A stretch of 64,000 bases of DNA. It comes from Roseovarius sp. ZX-A-9 (lineage in GTDB: Bacteria > Pseudomonadota > Alphaproteobacteria > Rhodobacterales > Rhodobacteraceae). The notes under the pieces were generated by a model, which worked only from the letters and a program-made list of their open reading frames with translations, ran no database searches and had not been told where the DNA came from. The stretch lies in the NCBI RefSeq assembly GCF_028369135.1, contig NZ_JAPWHW010000009.1, positions 62,001-126,000 of the forward strand, written 5' to 3'. Below, in pieces: positions 19,358 through 26,822 of this stretch; the first letter of the stretch is position 1; every line of letters begins with the position of its first letter. The translations under genes and the position numbers were made by a program.

Positions 19358-19378
19358 GAGTATTTTCGGCAAAATGAA
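19358..19378 (-). repeat. 21-bp intergenic repeat, copy 1 (minus orientation)
   Basis: Read on the minus strand: TTCATTTTGC, then CG, then AAAATACTC. It lies 42 nt before the GST start codon in the same orientation. The other copies are at 19528-19548 and 31951-31971; the three differ only at the two central bases. Confidence 0.75.
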
Positions 19379-19470
19379 GTTTGGTCGGATTCACCTTTTA
19401 TTAATCCAGATGCAGTCTGGTGAGAGATGCGGAACAGGCTGGAGAGCCGATGGCCGTGCAAAGTGAAGCT

Positions 19471-19512
19471 CTGCCCCGCTGCCTGATGCCAGTCGGCCCG
19501 TGCGCGGGGCAG
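19471..19512. repeat. Inverted repeat with 9-bp perfect arms
   Basis: CTGCCCCGC at 19471-19479 pairs with GCGGGGCAG at 19504-19512 around a 24-nt loop. It sits between the two inverted copies of the 21-bp repeat, in the gap between the acyl-CoA dehydrogenase stop and the GST start. There is no T tract directly after it on either strand, so it is not a classical terminator. Confidence 0.5.
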
Positions 19513-19527
19513 GGTGGACTTGTCCCT

Positions 19528-19548
19528 TTCATTTTGCGGAAAATACTC
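19528..19548 (+). repeat. 21-bp intergenic repeat, copy 2 (plus orientation)
   Basis: Reads TTCATTTTGC, then GG, then AAAATACTC on the plus strand. It is inverted relative to copy 1, which lies 149 bp away, and sits 47 nt past the end of the minus-strand acyl-CoA dehydrogenase gene. Confidence 0.75.
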
Positions 19549-19595
19549 CCCGCGGAGCGTCCCGAAGGGGCTGTATTGATCTTTCGCTGTCTGCA

Positions 19596-20729
19596 TCAGA
19601 GGGCCCTCGCAATCAGTTCCTTCATGATCTCGTTGGTGCCGCCATAGATGCGTTGAACGCGCGCATCTGCCCACATTTCGGCCACCGCGTATTCCTGCAT
19701 GTAGCCGTAACCGCCATGCAATTGCACGCAGTCGTCGAGCACCGCGCATTGCGTGTCGGTCAGCCAGTATTTCGCCATCGCGGCTTTTTCGACGCTCAGC
19801 TTGCCGTCGAGATGCTCGACGATGCATTCGTCGAGAAAGGCGCGCGCCACCTTGGTGCGGGTCAGGCATTCGGCCAGCTTGAACCGGGTGTTCTGGAACT
19901 GGGTCAGTGGGCCGCCGAATGCTTCGCGTTCCTTGCAGTAGCGGATGGTGCGTTCGACCGCGCCTTCCATTGCACCCACCGCGCCGCAACCGATGATCAG
20001 ACGTTCCTGCGGCAGTTGCTGCATCATCTGGTAGAAGCCCTGGCCTTCTTGCTGTCCGAGGATGTTCTCGTGAGGAACCTCTACATTGTCGAAGAAAAGT
20101 TCCGAGGTGTCAGCCGCGTGCAAACCGATCTTGTCGAGGTTGCGCCCACGGGTGAATCCCGTCGCGCCGTCGGTTTCCACCACGACCAGAGATATTCCTT
20201 TGGCACCCGCCTTGGGGTCGGTCTTGGCGGCGACGATAATCAGATTGGCGTGCTGCCCGTTGGTGATGAACGTCTTTTGTCCCGACAGGCGATAGGCGTT
20301 GCCATCGCGCAGGGCCTTGGTCCTGATGCCCTGTACGTCCGATCCGGCTGCGGGTTCGGTCATCGCCAGCGCGCCGACCATCTGGCCCGAGACCATCTGC
20401 GGCAGCCAGCGTTTTTTCTGCGCCTCGGTGCCATAGGCAAGGATGTAATGCGCAACGATGCCCGAATGGATCGGGTGGCCCCAACTGGCGAGGTTGGCCC
20501 GCGGCGCTTCCATCAGGATGACGGCCTCGTGGCCGAAATCACCGCCGGCGCCGCCGTATTCTTCGGGGATAGAGGGGCAGAGCAGACCCAATTCACCCGC
20601 CTGGGCCCAAGTTTCACGATCCATCTCGCCCGCTTTGCGCCAGCGCTCGAAATGCGGCGCCCACTCGGTTTCGATGAAGCTGCGGGTCATCTCCGCCAGC
20701 ATCGTGTGTTCGTCTGTCATCCATCCCAT
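19596..20729 (-). CDS. Acyl-CoA dehydrogenase
   Basis: FAD-dependent alpha,beta-dehydrogenation of an acyl-CoA, first step of beta-oxidation. From ATG at 20729 ([10 protein letters not shown]), preceded by GAGGGA at 12 nt, it has 377 residues, the usual length. Signatures [18 protein letters not shown] and [33 protein letters not shown] are both present; the latter includes the IYGGT region near the C-terminal active site. A longer in-frame start would overlap the upstream small gene. It follows that gene by 16 nt. Substrate chain length cannot be read from the sequence. Confidence 0.93.
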   Translation of the reverse strand: MGWMTDEHTMLAEMTRSFIETEWAPHFERWRKAGEMDRETWAQAGELGLLCPSIPEEYGGAGGDFGHEAVILMEAPRANLASWGHPIHSGIVAHYILAYGTEAQKKRWLPQMVSGQMVGALAMTEPAAGSDVQGIRTKALRDGNAYRLSGQKTFITNGQHANLIIVAAKTDPKAGAKGISLVVVETDGATGFTRGRNLDKIGLHAADTSELFFDNVEVPHENILGQQEGQGFYQMMQQLPQERLIIGCGAVGAMEGAVERTIRYCKEREAFGGPLTQFQNTRFKLAECLTRTKVARAFLDECIVEHLDGKLSVEKAAMAKYWLTDTQCAVLDDCVQLHGGYGYMQEYAVAEMWADARVQRIYGGTNEIMKELIARAL

Positions 20730-20745
20730 ACGGACGGCTCCCTCT

Positions 20746-20958
20746 TCAGCGTTTGCGCGCATCAAGCTCGGAATTGAAGATCCGAAGCCGGTGCGCGAAC
20801 GTGTCCTCGTCAATCACGCTGTCGAAATTTTCAAACAGGAAGGACAGTGCCTCGCCTTCGTCCAGACCGGCCTGCTGGCTGAATTTGCGCAGGCGGCGAT
20901 AGCCGTCTTCGGTCATCGCTACGTTGAAACGCCGTGTCAGGCGAAAGCGTTTTGGCAT
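20746..20958 (-). CDS. Small basic protein with a ribbon-helix-helix-like segment
   Basis: 70 residues. The segment [20 protein letters not shown] followed by [17 protein letters not shown] has the pattern of a ribbon-helix-helix (Arc/MetJ/CopG-like) DNA-binding fold: a short basic strand, a first helix, a turn with Gly, and a second helix. The N-terminus (MPKRFRLTR) and C-terminus (DARKR) are basic. It lies between two acyl-CoA dehydrogenase genes, 42 nt after one and 16 nt before the other, clearly inside the operon. It could be an autoregulator of this cluster; that is inference from fold pattern and position. Confidence 0.7.
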   Translation of the reverse strand: MPKRFRLTRRFNVAMTEDGYRRLRKFSQQAGLDEGEALSFLFENFDSVIDEDTFAHRLRIFNSELDARKR

Positions 20959-21000
20959 CTGCCGTCCTCCCTTGGGGTGAGTTCCGAACCCACCTTAGCT

Positions 21001-22776
21001 TCAGAACTGGTCGACGCTCAGCCCCATTACCGGGTCTGCACCCGATTGAATCCGCGCCAGATGCATCCCCGTCGCGGGCAGGCGGCGCTGCATGTAGTAA
21101 CGCGCCGTCACCAGTTTGGCCTGATAGAATGCCGTGTCGCCGCTGCCGCCCTCGAGTTCCACCAATGCGGCTCTGGCCATGCGGCCCCACATCAGCCCGA
21201 GGCAGACATGCCCGAAAAGATGCATGAAATCATAGCTGCCCGCCAGTGCCGCGTTGGGGTTTTTCATGCCATTCTGCATGAAGAACATGCCGGCGGCCTG
21301 CAGATCCTTGGAGGCGGCTTTGAGCGGCTCGATGAATTCGGCCATGCCGTCCATGTCGGCATTGTCCTTGCAGAAGCTCTTGACCATGTCGAAGAAGGCC
21401 ATGACGTGCTTGCCGCTGTCTAGCGCCAGCTTGCGACCCACCAGGTCGAGCGCCTGCACACCGTTGGCACCTTCGTAAATCATTGCGATCCGGGCGTCGC
21501 GGGTAAATTGCGACATGCCCGATTCCTCGATGTAGCCATGCCCGCCATAGACCTGCTGCGCCTGCACGGTCATGTCGTAGCCCTCATCGGTCAGGAAGCC
21601 CTTGACGACAGGGGTCATCAGCGAAATCAGCCCTTCGGCCGCCGCGTCATCGCCGCGGTGCGACCGGTCGATCAGCTGCGCGCTCCACAGCAGGAACGCC
21701 CGGCCGCCTTCAACGAAAGACTTCTGGTCCATCAGCGAGCGGCGGATATCGGGATGCACGATCAGCGGATCGGCGGGGCCTTCGGGGTTCTCGGTGCCGG
21801 TCACGGCACGGCCCTGCAGCCGGTCCTTGGCGTATTCCAATGCGTTCTGATAGGCAATCTCGGCCTGCGCCAAGCCTTGCATGCCGACGCCGATGCGGGC
21901 TTCGTTCATCATGGTGAACATCGCGCGCATGCCCTTGTGCTTCTCGCCCAGCAGCCAGCCCTTGGCACCGTCATAATCCATCACGCAGGTTGAATTACCG
22001 TGGATGCCCATTTTCTCTTCGATCTTGCTGCACGCCACGCCATTGCGCTCGCCCAGGCTTCCATCCTCGTTCACCAGAAATTTCGGCACAATGAAAAGGG
22101 ACACGCCCTTGATGCCCTCGGGGCCGCCGGGGATCTTGGCCAGCACCAGATGGACGATGTTGTCGGCCATGTCATGCTCGCCGGACGAGATGAAAATCTT
22201 CTGCCCGGAAATCTGATAGCTGCCATCGTCCTGCGGTTCGGCCTTGGTGCGCATCAGTCCCAGATCGGTGCCGCAATGCGGCTCGGTCAGGTTCATGGTG
22301 CCGGTCCAGTCGCAGGAGAACATCTTCGGCAGATAGGTCGCCTTTTGCGCTTCCGTGCCATGCACGAGGATGGCAGATGCCGCGCCATGGGTCAGGCCCT
22401 GATACATGGTAAAGGCCTGGTTTGCCCCCGAGAACATCTCGCCCACGGCAGTGCCCAGGATATAGGGCATGTTCTGCCCGCCGAATTCCACGGGCAGGTC
22501 AAGCGCAGTCCAGCCGCCTTCGCGCATCTGATCTAATGCCGCCTTGAAGCCGGTCGGGGTGCGCACGACGCCGTTTTCCAGCTTGCAGCCTTCGGTGTCG
22601 CCGACGGCGTTGAGCGGCTGCAGCACTTCGGAAGCAATCTTGCCCGCCTCGTCGAGAACCGCCGCCGTAAATTCAGCGTCAAGTTCGGCGTAACCCGGGA
22701 TATCTGCCTGAGACACGTTCAGTACATTGTGCAGGACAAACTGGATGTCCTTCGTCGGGGCGGTGTAGTTCGGCAT
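21001..22776 (-). CDS. Long acyl-CoA dehydrogenase, DmdC-like (3-methylmercaptopropionyl-CoA dehydrogenase type)
   Basis: 591 residues, about 200 longer than ordinary acyl-CoA dehydrogenases because of an extra C-terminal helical domain, as in DmdC and AidB-like members. The N-terminus [20 protein letters not shown] and the core [20 protein letters not shown] match what I know of roseobacter DmdC proteins of the DMSP demethylation pathway, which convert methylmercaptopropionyl-CoA to methylthioacryloyl-CoA. Roseobacters carry several paralogues, some acting on fatty acyl-CoAs, so the substrate is not certain. It is preceded by a MerR regulator 51 nt upstream on the same strand. Confidence 0.88.
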   Translation of the reverse strand: MPNYTAPTKDIQFVLHNVLNVSQADIPGYAELDAEFTAAVLDEAGKIASEVLQPLNAVGDTEGCKLENGVVRTPTGFKAALDQMREGGWTALDLPVEFGGQNMPYILGTAVGEMFSGANQAFTMYQGLTHGAASAILVHGTEAQKATYLPKMFSCDWTGTMNLTEPHCGTDLGLMRTKAEPQDDGSYQISGQKIFISSGEHDMADNIVHLVLAKIPGGPEGIKGVSLFIVPKFLVNEDGSLGERNGVACSKIEEKMGIHGNSTCVMDYDGAKGWLLGEKHKGMRAMFTMMNEARIGVGMQGLAQAEIAYQNALEYAKDRLQGRAVTGTENPEGPADPLIVHPDIRRSLMDQKSFVEGGRAFLLWSAQLIDRSHRGDDAAAEGLISLMTPVVKGFLTDEGYDMTVQAQQVYGGHGYIEESGMSQFTRDARIAMIYEGANGVQALDLVGRKLALDSGKHVMAFFDMVKSFCKDNADMDGMAEFIEPLKAASKDLQAAGMFFMQNGMKNPNAALAGSYDFMHLFGHVCLGLMWGRMARAALVELEGGSGDTAFYQAKLVTARYYMQRRLPATGMHLARIQSGADPVMGLSVDQF

Positions 22777-22827
22777 GTCGTACGTTCCCTGAGTTGATCC
22801 TAAATGTATGGGCTGTAAATCCTGAGC

Positions 22828-23229
22828 TTATTCAGCGGCCTCACTGAGGTTGTTCATCGACGAGAGCGTCTGCTCTACCCAAGCCATCTGCTTGCGCAGG
22901 TCGGAAATGGCATTGTCGAGCTCAGCGCGCTGCACTTCCAATTCGCGTAGACGCTCGGACCCCAATTCGAGGGTACGCAGCATCTGTGTGTGCTGCCGGT
23001 CGCCCGTGTCGTAGAGATCTAGAAGCTGGCGGATTTCTTCGAGGCTAAAACCAAAGCGCTTGCCGCGCAGGATCAGCTTCAGCCGCGCGCGGTCGCGCTT
23101 GGTAAAGAGGCGTTTTTGCCCGTCGCGGATTGGCGCAAGAAGTTCCTTGGATTCGTAGAAACGCAAGGTTCGGGGCGTGACGCCAAAGGCATCGCACATT
23201 TCGCGAATGGTCATGATTTCGACGGTCAT
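22828..23229 (-). CDS. MerR-family transcriptional regulator (LiuR-like), copy 1
   Basis: 133 residues. The N-terminal winged HTH reads MTIREMCDAFGVTPRTLRFY, and LKLILRGKRFGFSLEEIRQL completes the MerR DNA-binding domain. The C-terminal part is a coiled coil (ELEVQRAELDNAISDLRKQM) with no metal-binding cysteines, as in MerR regulators of acyl-CoA catabolism such as LiuR. ATG at 23229 has AGGA 7 nt upstream. It heads the acyl-CoA dehydrogenase operon and is 51 nt before the DmdC-like gene, so it probably controls that operon and itself. Closely similar to the next MerR gene upstream. Confidence 0.92.
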   Translation of the reverse strand: MTVEIMTIREMCDAFGVTPRTLRFYESKELLAPIRDGQKRLFTKRDRARLKLILRGKRFGFSLEEIRQLLDLYDTGDRQHTQMLRTLELGSERLRELEVQRAELDNAISDLRKQMAWVEQTLSSMNNLSEAAE

Positions 23230-23302
23230 TTCGGTCCTGCAGTATCGTTAGGGTTGCACTTGATATGTGCTTTGAAGGGCTGCTTACAACAGGTGTTCGG
23301 GT

Positions 23303-23326
23303 TGACGTAAGTCCGACGTAACGTCA
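23303..23326. promoter_or_regulatory. Candidate MerR operator, inverted repeat TGACGT ... ACGTCA
   Basis: TGACGT at 23303-23308 is mirrored by ACGTCA at 23321-23326 with a 12-bp centre, and an additional GACGTAACGT lies inside the right half. It sits 74 bp upstream of the copy-1 MerR start. On the minus strand a TTGAAA lies just before it, so the repeat could occupy a promoter spacer, the usual position of MerR sites. Operators of LiuR-type regulators are also ACGT-containing palindromes. Not proven. Confidence 0.45.
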
Positions 23327-23383
23327 CTTTCAAGGGAAGTGTCTCGGGAAGATCAATTTGTCGGGCTGAAGCCCGGCACGTTC

Positions 23384-23755
23384 CTACCCCTTGAGCGAGG
23401 CTGCCGTGTCGTCGCGCAGTTTCTGAAGCTCTTCCATTGCTTCCTCGATCTGCTCGCGCTGATCGGCCAATTCGCGCAACTGCTTGTCCGCCAATTCGAT
23501 CCAGCTGCGCATCTGCGCGGTTGTGCCGTGTTTTTCGTAAATCATCAGCCACTGGCGGATTTCTTCGAGGCTGAAGCCGAATTTCCGGCCCCGCAGGATC
23601 AGGGTCATCCGCGCCATTTCGCGCGGACCATAGAGCCGCGCGCGGCCGTCACGTTCGGGCTGAAGCAGCTCGATATATTCATAATATCTCAGAGTGCGCG
23701 GCGTCACGTCGAATTTCGCGCACATCTGCTTCAGGGATAAACGTTCTTCGGTCAT
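23384..23755 (-). CDS. MerR-family transcriptional regulator (LiuR-like), copy 2
   Basis: 123 residues from ATG at 23755 (MTEERLSLKQMCAKFDVTPR). The HTH and wing (TLRYYEYIELLQPERDG, LILRGRKFGFSLEEIRQW) are very close to copy 1, and the tail is again a coiled coil without cysteines (RELADQREQIEEAMEELQKL). The stop lies 154 nt before copy 1, and the gap holds the TGACGT palindrome. A tandem duplication followed by divergence is the simplest explanation. It may share or compete for the same operators. Confidence 0.9.
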   Translation of the reverse strand: MTEERLSLKQMCAKFDVTPRTLRYYEYIELLQPERDGRARLYGPREMARMTLILRGRKFGFSLEEIRQWLMIYEKHGTTAQMRSWIELADKQLRELADQREQIEEAMEELQKLRDDTAASLKG

Positions 23756-24078
23756 GGTTTCTCGCAACAAACGCGTGATAAGGGACCAAGTTCCGACAGC
23801 GTGCCTCAATTTCCGGCATTGTTAAAGCCCCTAGAGCCCTTTGCATTTTATCTTAAACAAGGAACGCGCAAAAGGCCCACGCTCATTTAAAGTTGTAGAC
23901 GTTTCACATCTGATCTGTGTCTGGGGGTAGCGTTCAAAACGCTTTGGATGGCCGTATCACGCTGCTGGGCGCGATCGGCAAGGCAGGGCACGGCAGACGG
24001 CTGGCCCTTGCGTGCGCGCGGATGAGTGTCAATAACGGTCAGGTGACCGCGAACCAGATCCAAGGCGAGGCCCGAAAT
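23756..24078. other. Intergenic region between the MerR copy 2 and the thioesterase pair
   Basis: A 323-bp divergent gap, more AT-rich than its surroundings at 23820-23900. I see no convincing gene. It contains a small palindrome, AGCGTT / AACGCT with a 3-nt centre, at 23929-23943, and must hold the promoters of both flanking transcripts. No start codon upstream of 24079 in the thioesterase frame looks better than the one chosen. Confidence 0.5.
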
Positions 24079-24513
24079 ATGAGCAGCACAGCGACCGGCG
24101 ACGCAAACCACCCGGGGTTGCAGTTCTTTCGCGAATTACCGCATGCGGTGGCGCTCGGCATAAAGGCGGATTTGATGAAAGATGGCCGTGCCGAGATGTC
24201 CATGCCCTGGAATGAGAAGCTGGTCGGTGATCCCGAAAGCGGCGTCATTCATGGCGGCGCGGTCAGCGCGTTGATGGATACCTGCTGTGGTGCTGCGGCG
24301 ATGAGTCATCCCGGTGCCAACGGTGGCACGGCGACGATTGCCCTGCGGATCGATTACATGCGCCCCGCCACGCCCGGCCAGACGATCCGCGCGCGTGCCG
24401 AGTGCTTCCATATCACGCGGTCGGTCGCCTTTGTCCGTGCCACTGCGCTTGACGATGACGACGATCGCCCGGTGGCCACTGCAACCGGAACCTTTACCGT
24501 GGAGGGCAAGTGA
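24079..24513 (+). CDS. PaaI-family thioesterase (hotdog fold), first of pair
   Basis: Hydrolyses an acyl- or aryl-CoA thioester. ATG at 24079 with GCGAGG about 9 nt upstream gives 144 residues. The PaaI signature is clear: VIHGGAVSALMDTCCGAA, then TIALRIDYMRPATPGQ, with the catalytic region at HGG. A longer in-frame start exists upstream but would add about 54 residues not typical for the family. The stop overlaps the next thioesterase start. The pair lies opposite a beta-oxidation cluster, so release of free CoA from dead-end acyl-CoAs is plausible. Confidence 0.9.
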   Translation: MSSTATGDANHPGLQFFRELPHAVALGIKADLMKDGRAEMSMPWNEKLVGDPESGVIHGGAVSALMDTCCGAAAMSHPGANGGTATIALRIDYMRPATPGQTIRARAECFHITRSVAFVRATALDDDDDRPVATATGTFTVEGK

Positions 24514-25034
24514 TGGCAGAGCAACCGCGCCGCCCACGTCCCGAGCCTGTGCAGGTCGTCAAGCAGCGGCGCGATGCCGCGCTGACCGCGTTGGTGGAAG
24601 GCGTGCCCTATATCCGTTTTCTGGGGATCAGCTTTGACCGGCGCGGCGACGAGCTGACCGGCGTTCTGGCCTATCAGGATGCGCTGATCGGCAACCCTAT
24701 GCTGCCCGCGTTGCACGGCGGCGCGACGGCTGCGTTCATGGAAGTGACGGCGATCATCAGCCTCAGCTGGTCGATGCTCTGGCCCGAAATCGAAAGCGGT
24801 ACAACGCTGGCCGAAACGCTGGTTGCGGGGCAGATGCCGCGCCTGCCAAAGACCATCGATTTCACTGTCGATTATCTGCGCACTGGCCTGCCGCGCGATG
24901 CCTATGCGCGGGCCAAGATCAACCGGTCGGGGCGGCGCTATGCCTCAGTGCATGTGGAGGCGTGGCAGGACAACCGTGACCGCGCCTTTGCCCAGGCGAC
25001 GGGGCACTTCCTGATGCCGCGCCGCGATGGCTGA
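24513..25034 (+). CDS. PaaI-family thioesterase (hotdog fold), second of pair
   Basis: 173 residues; hotdog-fold thioesterase with ALHGGATAAFMEVTAII and KTIDFTVDYLRTGLPRDAYA. The HGG catalytic motif is kept, while the N-terminus is longer and basic (EQPRRPRPEPVQVVKQRRD). ATG at 24513 shares one base with the TGA of the first thioesterase, and its own end overlaps the MATE gene by 8 nt. The two products could form a heterodimeric hotdog enzyme, as seen for other tandem hotdog pairs; that is inference. Confidence 0.88.
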   Translation: MAEQPRRPRPEPVQVVKQRRDAALTALVEGVPYIRFLGISFDRRGDELTGVLAYQDALIGNPMLPALHGGATAAFMEVTAIISLSWSMLWPEIESGTTLAETLVAGQMPRLPKTIDFTVDYLRTGLPRDAYARAKINRSGRRYASVHVEAWQDNRDRAFAQATGHFLMPRRDG

Positions 25035-26358
25035 CAGCATGGCACCTGCCTCCGGGCCGTTGACGCATGCGCGCGTGCTGCGCATTGCGGGGCCAATCGT
25101 GATTTCCAATGCGACGGTGCCGATTCTGGGGGCGGTGGATACCGGTGTTGTGGGGCAGTTGGGACTGGCCGCGCCGATCGGTGCTGTCGGGATCGGCGCG
25201 ATCATCCTCACCGCGATCTACTGGATTTTCGGGTTCCTGCGGATGGGCACCAGCGGGATGACAAGTCAGGCCAATGGGGCAGGCCAGACCGGCGAAGTGG
25301 CGGCGATGCTGACCCGGTCGCTGATGATCGCAGCGGTGGGTGGTTTGACGATCATCGCGCTGCAACTGCCGCTTTTCTGGGGCGCGTTCAGCATTGCGCC
25401 AGCCAGTGCCGAGGTAGAAGGCCTGGCGCGCGATTACATGAATATCCGCGTCTGGAGCGCGCCCGCCATTATCGCCCTTTATGCCGTGACCGGCTGGCTG
25501 ATCGCGTTGGAGCGCACCGGTGCCGTCCTGATGATTCAGGTATTGATGAACGGGGCGAATATCCTGCTCGACCTGTGGTTCGTGCTGGGCCTCGGCTGGG
25601 GCGTGGAGGGCGTTGCCTGGGCCACCTTCATTGCGGAATGGGGCGGGTTGGGCCTTGGCCTGTGGTTCTGCCGGGCGGCGTTCGGCGTGCCTGCATGGCG
25701 CGACTGGGGGCGCGTCTTTGATCGGGTCCGGCTGCGCCTGATGCTGGGGGTGAACCTTGATATCCTGCTGCGGTCGATGATGCTGGAGGTGATGTTCGTC
25801 TCGTTCCTGTTTCTTGCCAGTGATTTCGGCGACGTGACGCTGGCGGCCAACCAGGTGCTGCTGCAGTTCTTGCACATAACGGCCTATGCGCTGGACGGGT
25901 TTGCCTTTGCCGCCGAGGCGCTGGTGGGGGCCGCGTTTGGCGCGCGCTCTGCCGTGCGGGTGCGCCGGGCGGCGCTGCTGACCAGTCTCTGGGGGATAGG
26001 CTGCGGCGTGGTTCTGGCGGTGGGGTTCGGCATTGTCGGCGTCTGGGGGATCGGCCTGATGACCACAGCGCCGGATGTGCAGGCCGCCGCGCAGCTCTAT
26101 CTGCCCTATATGATCGCGGTGCCGCCGCTGGCTGTGGCGGCCTATATGCTCGATGGCATCTTCATCGGCGCCACGCGGACGCGCGACATGCGCAACATGA
26201 TGGCGATCAGCCTTGCGGTCTATGGCATCGCGGTGTTGCTGCTGCTGCCCGCCTTTGGCAATCACGGGCTCTGGATCGCGCTCCTGATTTCCTACGTGAC
26301 GCGCGGGTTGTCATTGGGCGCGCGCTATCCTGCGCTGGAACGAGCGGCGGCAGACTGA
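25027..26358 (+). CDS. MATE-family efflux transporter
   Basis: 443 residues with about twelve membrane segments, a cation-antiport multidrug exporter of the DinF/NorM type. Family features: LRIAGPIVISNATVPILGAVDTGVVGQLG at the N-terminal gate region and the matching ANQVLLQFLHITAYALDGFAFAAEALVG in the second half (both read in shorter stretches here). It starts 8 nt inside the preceding thioesterase gene, so translational coupling is likely. What it exports is unknown; linkage to thioesterases suggests an organic-acid or hydrophobic product. Confidence 0.92.
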   Translation: MADSMAPASGPLTHARVLRIAGPIVISNATVPILGAVDTGVVGQLGLAAPIGAVGIGAIILTAIYWIFGFLRMGTSGMTSQANGAGQTGEVAAMLTRSLMIAAVGGLTIIALQLPLFWGAFSIAPASAEVEGLARDYMNIRVWSAPAIIALYAVTGWLIALERTGAVLMIQVLMNGANILLDLWFVLGLGWGVEGVAWATFIAEWGGLGLGLWFCRAAFGVPAWRDWGRVFDRVRLRLMLGVNLDILLRSMMLEVMFVSFLFLASDFGDVTLAANQVLLQFLHITAYALDGFAFAAEALVGAAFGARSAVRVRRAALLTSLWGIGCGVVLAVGFGIVGVWGIGLMTTAPDVQAAAQLYLPYMIAVPPLAVAAYMLDGIFIGATRTRDMRNMMAISLAVYGIAVLLLLPAFGNHGLWIALLISYVTRGLSLGARYPALERAAAD

Positions 26359-26426
26359 TGCGCTGCATGTTCGCCGCTCGGGCCCCGCTGTGCTAGACTT
26401 CCCGGAGATAGCACAGAGGGCAGAGT

Positions 26427-26810
26427 ATGGAGCTTGGCGCATTTTCGGTCAGTCTGGCGGTCAAGGATCTGGCCCGCTCACGCGCGTTTTACGAGGCGCT
26501 CGGGTTCGCAGAGGCAGGTGGCGCGCCCGATCAGGGCTGGCTGATCCTGCGCAATGGCGACACGGTGATCGGTCTGTTCCAGGATATGTTCAAGGGCAAC
26601 ATCCTGACCTTCAATCCCGGCTGGGACCAGAGCGGTGTGTCGCAGGCTGCGTTCACCGATATCCGGCAGATCGAGGCGCGGCTGAAGAAGGCCGGGCTGG
26701 AGATCGAGCGCGAAACCGGCGGCGGTACTGGTCCGGCCAGCCTGATCCTGCACGACCCGGATGGGAATGCGGTGATGCTCGACCAGCATGTGGATGCGCC
26801 AGACACCTGA
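26427..26810 (+). CDS. VOC-superfamily (glyoxalase/bleomycin-resistance-like) protein
   Basis: 127 residues with two beta-alpha-beta-beta-beta modules. The first starts FSVSLAVKDLARSRAFYEAL, the second ends ILHDPDGNAVMLDQH, which carries the typical metal-ligand Asp/Glu region of the fold. No specific activity can be assigned. It starts 68 nt after the MATE gene and faces the BT1-like transporter, whose stop lies 12 nt away on the other strand. Confidence 0.88.
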   Translation: MELGAFSVSLAVKDLARSRAFYEALGFAEAGGAPDQGWLILRNGDTVIGLFQDMFKGNILTFNPGWDQSGVSQAAFTDIRQIEARLKKAGLEIERETGGGTGPASLILHDPDGNAVMLDQHVDAPDT

Positions 26811-26822
26811 CGCACCGGGTGA

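Noticed and set aside
24919..26265. Minus-strand open frame of about 448 codons
   Set aside because: Antisense to the MATE transporter; very rich in Gln, Arg and His with no domain.
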